From positions 1-64,000 of the forward strand of contig CAZEKB010000030.1 of assembly GCA_964512225.1 (NCBI GenBank): DNA of 64,000 nucleotides. Direction: 5' to 3'. The notes under the pieces are model-generated. The model had not been told where the DNA came from and searched no databases. It worked only from the letters and a program-made list of their open reading frames with translations. The position numbers and the translations under genes were made by a program. The DNA is from CAZEKB01 sp964512225. GTDB lineage: Bacteria; Myxococcota_A; UBA796; UBA9615. Numbering within the stretch: the first letter of the stretch is position 1; each line of letters starts with the position of its first letter. Positions 57,560-64,000 of the stretch are shown one piece after another.

Positions 57560-59839
57560 ATGGCCGGCGAACAGCAACTCTGGGGTGCCCTGGTCAAGGG
57601 CTTGACGAAGAAGATCGAAGTCCCGAAGTTCGCGGGACCCCCGGGGTCGGCCCCCACCGCCCGAGCCCCCACCGCCCCCGCCGCCCCCGCGCGGCGCAGC
57701 CCCCCGGGCCGAGGCCGATCCGGCCGTCGCTCCTCCGACGCTGCCGCCGAGACCGGCACGTACGGCGCAGGCACGGGCACCTACGCGGCGGCGAGCATGG
57801 CCCAGGGCGGCGACGACCGCCCCTCCACCCCCGACGAAGCCGTCCGCGCCATCGCCGAGCACCTCGGGGACGTGCCCCGCTACACCGTGGACGAGTACCT
57901 CGATCGGCACGGCGGAGCCGACGGCCCGGTGGCCGCGCGCCTGACCGCGATGGGGCTGGTGCCCGAGGGGACGGGCGGAGGCCGCGACTTCTGGTGGCAG
58001 GCCATCCAGGCGCACGGCGTGCCGGTGCTCGTGCTCGGAGAGATCCTCCGGTCGGCTCCGGGCATCCCCCAGACGTCGGTGGACCGAGGGCCTCTGTTCG
58101 ACTTCCTGCTCGAGAGCGAGGTCGCGGGCTACCGCGCCGTCAAGGAGGCGGGCCAGGTCTCCCTCCGCACCGCCACCCGCATCGTCGACGTGCTGGTGGA
58201 AGAGGGCGCGATCACCGAAGACGCGGGCGTGGACATCCTGTCTCGCTTCTACGGGATCAACGCGCTCCCCGAGGGCGGGAACTGGGACCCCGACCTCACG
58301 ATGGCGTCGACCATCACGCCCGAGCTCTCGGGCGCGTTCCAGCTCCTCCCGCTGGTGGACGCCCAGCACACCGGCGGTCTCACCCTGCTCGTCGTATCCC
58401 ACCCGGGCCCGATGGTCCTGGAGGCCGTCGCCCAGATGACCGGCCGCGACGTGGCGCTGTTCATCACCAGCCCGTCTCGCTTCGAGGAGGCCCGCGCCGA
58501 CTGGACCACCCGCGCCGCCAAGGCCCGCACGGCCCGCGACCGCAAGGGCCGCGGCCGAGGCCGCAGGAAGAAGAAGGACGCCGGCTTCCGGCTCGACCAG
58601 GACCCGTTCGCGGGCATGACGAGCCCTCCCGAGGTCGCGCGGCTGCTCCTCGAGCGCGCCACCGGCATCAACGCCACGGACATCCACCTCGAGCCCCAGT
58701 CGGACGGCCTCCGCATCCGGTTCCGGCTCGACGGCATCCTCCACGAGGTCAGCCGCCTGCGCTCCGGGCTCGGCGAGGAGGTGCTCTCCCGCGTCAAGGT
58801 GATGGCCGACATGGACATCACCGAGCGGCGGAAGTCCCAGGACGGCCACATCCACCTCGAGCTGAACGGCGACCCCTACGACTTCCGCATCGGCACCGTC
58901 CCCACGTCGCGGGGCGAGCGGATGGCCATCCGCATCACCGCGGGCAGCAAGGAGGTGCCCACGCTGGACATGCTCGGGCTCGACGAGGCCGACGAGGAGA
59001 TGATGCGGGACTTCACGCATCGCTCCCACGGCATCGTGCTCGCGTGCGGTCCGGTCGGCTCGGGCAAGACGACCACGCTGTACGCGTCGATCGGCGAGAT
59101 CGACTCGTCCCAGAAGAACATCATGACGATCGAGGACCCGGTCGAGATCGAGCTGCCCGACGTCTCCCAGGTCCCCGTGAACTACAAGCTCGGGGTCGAC
59201 TTCGGTCGCGGCCTCCGGTCCCTGCTCCGCCAGGACCCGAACATCATCCTCGTGGGCGAGGTCCGGGACGAAGAGACGGCCAAGGTCGCCATCCGCGCGT
59301 CCCTCACGGGCCTGCTCGTGTACTCGACGATCCACGCCAACTCGGCGCCGGGCGCGGTCACGACGCTCTACAACTTCAACATCCCGCCCTTCCTGCTCGC
59401 GAGCACGGTCGTCGGGGTGGTCGCCCAGCGCCTGATGCGGACGATCTGCCCCGCCTGCCGGGCCCCGTTCGAGCCCGACCCCGCCCTCGTGCAGCAGGCC
59501 GGCCTGCCCGCGCCCGGGAGCCCCATCGGGGGCGAAGAAGAAGAGGGCGAGAAGAAGAAGACCAAGGGCAAGAAGAAGAAGGTCCCCGTCGTCGAGTACT
59601 GGCACGGTCGGGGCTGCGATGCCTGCTACGGCACCGGCTACTCCGGGCGCGCGGGCATCTTCGAGATTCTCAACGCGACGCAGGCCATGCGGCTGGCGAT
59701 CAGCGAGCGCGCCCCCGAGTCCGAGATCCGTCGCATGGCGGTCGAGGGCGGGATGCGCACACTCGCGGACGCCGGGCGCGCGAAGGTGCTCGAGGGTGTC
59801 ACGACCGTCGAAGAGTTCATTCGCGTCCTGTATCAGTAG
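57560..59839 (+). CDS. pilB: type IV pilus assembly ATPase PilB (GspE family)
   Basis: A 759-residue hexameric secretion ATPase. The start is the ATG at 57560 with AGGAG five bases upstream; the ATG at 57542 lacks a site. A low-complexity Pro/Ala/Arg region and a GspE N-terminal (MshEN-like) region precede the core. Walker A GPVGSGKTT is at about 495-503 and MTIEDPVE and LVGEVRDEETA follow. Four Cys (CPAC, CDAC) form the zinc site, split by a charged insertion rich in Glu and Lys. It powers pilus extension at the inner membrane, with pilC next. No pilT is seen here. Confidence 0.9.
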   Translation: MAGEQQLWGALVKGLTKKIEVPKFAGPPGSAPTARAPTAPAAPARRSPPGRGRSGRRSSDAAAETGTYGAGTGTYAAASMAQGGDDRPSTPDEAVRAIAEHLGDVPRYTVDEYLDRHGGADGPVAARLTAMGLVPEGTGGGRDFWWQAIQAHGVPVLVLGEILRSAPGIPQTSVDRGPLFDFLLESEVAGYRAVKEAGQVSLRTATRIVDVLVEEGAITEDAGVDILSRFYGINALPEGGNWDPDLTMASTITPELSGAFQLLPLVDAQHTGGLTLLVVSHPGPMVLEAVAQMTGRDVALFITSPSRFEEARADWTTRAAKARTARDRKGRGRGRRKKKDAGFRLDQDPFAGMTSPPEVARLLLERATGINATDIHLEPQSDGLRIRFRLDGILHEVSRLRSGLGEEVLSRVKVMADMDITERRKSQDGHIHLELNGDPYDFRIGTVPTSRGERMAIRITAGSKEVPTLDMLGLDEADEEMMRDFTHRSHGIVLACGPVGSGKTTTLYASIGEIDSSQKNIMTIEDPVEIELPDVSQVPVNYKLGVDFGRGLRSLLRQDPNIILVGEVRDEETAKVAIRASLTGLLVYSTIHANSAPGAVTTLYNFNIPPFLLASTVVGVVAQRLMRTICPACRAPFEPDPALVQQAGLPAPGSPIGGEEEEGEKKKTKGKKKKVPVVEYWHGRGCDACYGTGYSGRAGIFEILNATQAMRLAISERAPESEIRRMAVEGGMRTLADAGRAKVLEGVTTVEEFIRVLYQ

Positions 59840-59866
59840 AAGCATTCCTGAGGAGGAGAAACGAAG

Positions 59867-60988
59867 ATGGCCACCAACCAGCCCGCCACGACCGAGGCCG
59901 AAGCACCCGCAGAGAGCAGCGGCATGTTCCAGCGGACCATCCCCAAGCGGGAGGTCGCGGACTTCTGCCGACAGCTGGCGGTCCTGCTCGATGCCGGGAT
60001 CCCCATGGTGCGAGCCCTCAAGATCCTCGGCCGACGACGGGGCAGCCCCCAGACGATGGCGATGGTCCAGGGCGTCACCTCGGACGTCGAGTCGGGCGCG
60101 GCCTTCTCCACGGCGCTGCGCACCCGCGGCCCGGGGCTGCCCGGTGTCGTGGTGCCCCTCGCCCGCGCGGGTGAGAAGGCGGGCGAGCTGAGCCGCAACC
60201 TCCGGCACCTGGCAGAGACGCTCGAGCACGACGTGGAGGTCGCCGACAAGGTCCGGGCGGCGCTGATCTTCCCGCTCTTCACGCTCGTCTTCACCGCCTT
60301 CGTGGTGGTGGCGATGCTCCTGTGGATCGCGCCGCTGTTCGCGCAGACGCTGGACCAGATCGACGGCATGAACATGGCCGACATGCCGTGGATCAGCCGC
60401 GTCGTGTTCAACCTGAGCGACGCGATGCAGTCGGGCACGGTCAAGGTGCTCCTGGTCGTCGTGTTCATCGGCGGCACGTTCCTGCTCTACCGCGCCGCGA
60501 CCCACCGGTCGTACCTCCTCGACTTCATGAAGATCCGGCTGCCGATGCTCGGCTACATGGTCACGATGGGCGCCATGGCGCGCTTCGCCCAGACGCTCTC
60601 GGCGCTCCTGCGCACGGGCGTCCCGGTCCTGGAGAGCCTCCGCCTGTCCCGCGCGACGGTCGACAACATGGCCCTCGAGCAGGCGATCGTGGCCATGGAG
60701 ACCAGCGTCGAGAACGGCGGCCGCATGAGCACGCCCCTGGAGGAGTTCTGGTACATCCCGGAGATGGCCCGCGACATGCTCGTCATCGGCGAGGAGTCCG
60801 GGAGCATGGCCGAGATGCTCGAGAACCTCGCGGACGTCTTCCGCGCCGAGGTCGACCGCCTCCAGCGGCGGCTGATCGCGCTGATTCAGCCCGTGATGAC
60901 GATGGTGCTCGGCGTCGTGGTGCTCGGCGTCCTGATCTCGATGTTCCTGCCGTACATCACCGTCCTGACCGGCGGCACCTTCAACTAG
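59867..60988 (+). CDS. pilC: type IV pilus inner membrane platform protein PilC (GspF family)
   Basis: A 373-residue protein with two GspF domains. FCRQLAVLLDAGIPMVRALKIL and its second copy FAQTLSALLRTGVPVLESLRLS are the domain signatures, each followed by a membrane segment (LIFPLFTLVFTAFVVVAMLLWI; MTMVLGVVVLGVLISMFLPYI). It links the ATPase to the pilin platform. A GAGGAGGAG run precedes the ATG and 27 bases separate it from pilB. The N-terminus is shorter than usual (the PilC average is about 400 residues). Its last eight bases overlap the convergent patatin gene. Confidence 0.9.
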   Translation: MATNQPATTEAEAPAESSGMFQRTIPKREVADFCRQLAVLLDAGIPMVRALKILGRRRGSPQTMAMVQGVTSDVESGAAFSTALRTRGPGLPGVVVPLARAGEKAGELSRNLRHLAETLEHDVEVADKVRAALIFPLFTLVFTAFVVVAMLLWIAPLFAQTLDQIDGMNMADMPWISRVVFNLSDAMQSGTVKVLLVVVFIGGTFLLYRAATHRSYLLDFMKIRLPMLGYMVTMGAMARFAQTLSALLRTGVPVLESLRLSRATVDNMALEQAIVAMETSVENGGRMSTPLEEFWYIPEMARDMLVIGEESGSMAEMLENLADVFRAEVDRLQRRLIALIQPVMTMVLGVVVLGVLISMFLPYITVLTGGTFN

Positions 60989-62264
60989 CCGACTCGTCCC
61001 CCGCCTGCTCGAGGCGGATCGCCCGGATCGACGTCCAGGAGCTCGTCTCCTCGGCGTCGCGTTCCGCGTCGCCCACGTCCGCGTCCGTGAGGGCGGGCAT
61101 CGTCAGGCTGATCGCGTCGGCGGGCTCCGTGGGGTCGTCGGCCGCGCCCGCGGGGAGCGGACGCCGACGGCTCTCCACCAGCTCGCCGTCGCGCACGAGG
61201 TGGGTGAACAGGTCGGGCTCGTCGTCGCGCCCGAACAGGTCGAAGTCGATCGCGCTCGCCGCCAGCGCCTGCAGCGTCTGCTCCCGGCCCTCCTCCAGGC
61301 GGCGCTCCAGCGCCGAGGCCGTGAAGTCGTAGGGACCCCACACGCTGAGCTCCGGGTCCTCGCTCGCCACGAGGTGCACGACCCCCACCGGAGCCGTGGG
61401 CGGCCCCTCCCCCGCCGACGTGCCGTCGGGTGCGCGCAGCGGGTCCGCGGTGCCCGACCAGGCCCGGGAGAAGAAGAGCTGCAGGGCCGCCTGCATCCGG
61501 CCCGCGTAGTCGATCTCGCCGCGCCGACCGACCGCGTCCAGGAACGTGCGGGGGGCTCGCCGCGACTGGGACCCGAGGTCGACCAGGAGCACCACCACCC
61601 GCCGGCCCCGCTGCCTGCGCAGGCACGTGTCGAGGACGTGCTGCAGGGGGGTCTCCGCCACGATGCCCCCGTCCCAATAGAGGCGGTCGTCGATGCGCAC
61701 GGAGGGCGCCCCCGGCGGCGACGACGCGCTCGCCACCACGTGCTCGACGGTGACCGGGCCGGTGCGGTCGTCGAAGAACCGCAGCGAAGCCGCCTCGACG
61801 TCGACGGCCCCCACGCTCATCGCGGGCTCCCCGGCCCCCAGGCGATCGAAGTCGACGTGCTTGGCGAGCGTCGCGCGCAGCGGGTCCAGCGAGTACAGGC
61901 TCGTCGCGGCCGCGCTCCCGGGCGGCGCGAGCCCGAGCGGGGGGGGCCGGAGCTCGTAGAACCCGCGCCGCCCGAACGCGGACGCGCCCGTCATCGCCAG
62001 GCGGCCGAAGGTGGACCAGGGCGCGGGGAGCAGCCCGGGATCCAGCACGGAGCGGAACCCGAGCCACAGGGACCGGAGCTCGGCCTCGCGCGCTTCAGGA
62101 GGGTTGCCCGCGATGACGGCGGCGTTGAGGGCGCCCGACGAGACTCCGACCACCCAGTCCACGGGCACGTCGCGCTCCTGCAGCGCGGCGTACACCCCGG
62201 CCTGGTAAGCGGCGCGCGCGCCCCCGCCTTGGAGGACCAGCACGACGTACGGACGTTCGGTCAA
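60981..62264 (-). CDS. patatin-like phospholipase
   Basis: A 427-residue protein. GGGARAAYQAGVYAAL is the oxyanion-hole loop, GVSSGALNA the GxSxG nucleophile (Ser about 44), and DGGI near residue 205 the catalytic Asp, so the Ser-Asp dyad is complete. The C-terminal third resembles the DUF3734-type region of bacterial patatins. There is no signal peptide. The start is TTG at 62264, with GGGGAGG seven bases upstream. It lies 28 bases after the end of lon on the same strand. Probably a cytoplasmic or injected lipase; the target lipid is not known. Confidence 0.85.
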   Translation of the reverse strand: MTERPYVVLVLQGGGARAAYQAGVYAALQERDVPVDWVVGVSSGALNAAVIAGNPPEAREAELRSLWLGFRSVLDPGLLPAPWSTFGRLAMTGASAFGRRGFYELRPPPLGLAPPGSAAATSLYSLDPLRATLAKHVDFDRLGAGEPAMSVGAVDVEAASLRFFDDRTGPVTVEHVVASASSPPGAPSVRIDDRLYWDGGIVAETPLQHVLDTCLRRQRGRRVVVLLVDLGSQSRRAPRTFLDAVGRRGEIDYAGRMQAALQLFFSRAWSGTADPLRAPDGTSAGEGPPTAPVGVVHLVASEDPELSVWGPYDFTASALERRLEEGREQTLQALAASAIDFDLFGRDDEPDLFTHLVRDGELVESRRRPLPAGAADDPTEPADAISLTMPALTDADVGDAERDAEETSSWTSIRAIRLEQAGDESAS

Positions 62265-62292
62265 GGACGCCTCCCCTCGCGGGGGACTCTAA

Positions 62293-64000
<1,708 letters not shown>

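Overview
The window is very GC-rich, densely packed bacterial DNA with few gaps between genes. Coupled starts (ATGA, GTGA, TTGA, TGATG) are common. Several traits point to an uncultured Myxococcota or deltaproteobacterium-like lineage: many secreted lipoproteins with poly-Asp linkers, MopE-type CDGxDxDCDG repeats, a MYXO-CTERM-like C-terminus, type IV pilus genes and FG-GAP propellers. This lineage call is an inference from protein content, with no marker gene behind it. No rRNA, tRNA or CRISPR array was seen.

Layout. 1-5.6 kb: end of a membrane protein, an NRDE/TANGO2 protein, a secreted propeller, a CapA-like lipoprotein and an unknown cytoplasmic protein. 5.6-7.07 kb: a repeat island followed by an IS630-type transposase in two frames. 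7.07-12.65 kb: a box (aerobic benzoyl-CoA) cluster, boxR diverging from boxC-boxB-boxD, with a compact operator/promoter region between them. The benzoate-CoA ligase and BoxA are not in the window. 12.7-15 kb: a fatty acid hydroxylase family protein, an SDR with an altered active site and a membrane protein. 15.0-21.1 kb (minus strand): a tightly coupled four-gene operon encoding a GT4-radical SAM fusion, two more radical SAM/SPASM proteins and a GNAT-methyltransferase fusion. This is the best candidate for an undescribed pathway. 21.2-24.1 kb: an ABC-F protein coupled to a prephenate dehydrogenase-chorismate mutase. 24.1-28.05 kb (minus): a five-gene periplasmic redox operon (two c-type cytochromes, a membrane protein, a DsbD N-domain protein, a redoxin). 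28.2-30.3 kb: a PAS-PAS-GGDEF-EAL protein broken by one base.

30.3-34.0 kb: a beta-barrel protein coupled to a lectin/M60-like lipoprotein whose zinc site is missing. 34.1-36.1 kb (minus): a PLD-like nuclease plus P-loop ATPase pair of lower GC, possibly a defence module. Next to it is a second copy of the repeat family seen at 5.7 kb. 36.5-54.2 kb: a surface-protein region (VWA proteins, MopE/FG-GAP lipoprotein, poly-Asp lipoproteins, a large metzincin, an L-domain repeat lipoprotein) with a YyaL/DUF255 protein and an EpmB/KamA-like aminomutase. 54.3-57.4 kb (minus): methyltransferase, zinc-ribbon, GT2 and GalE operon. 57.6-61 kb: pilB and pilC; the pilB leader has two mutually exclusive hairpins, one covering the ribosome binding site. 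61-64 kb (minus): a patatin-like lipase downstream of lon, which runs off the right edge.

Two general observations: about ten genes have a TAnnnT-like hexamer 6-10 bases before the start codon and no obvious ribosome binding site, which suggests leaderless mRNAs. Three genes are each interrupted by a one-base frame change at or near a G/C run, which may be assembly error or real. All functions are read from motifs by eye; no database search was possible.
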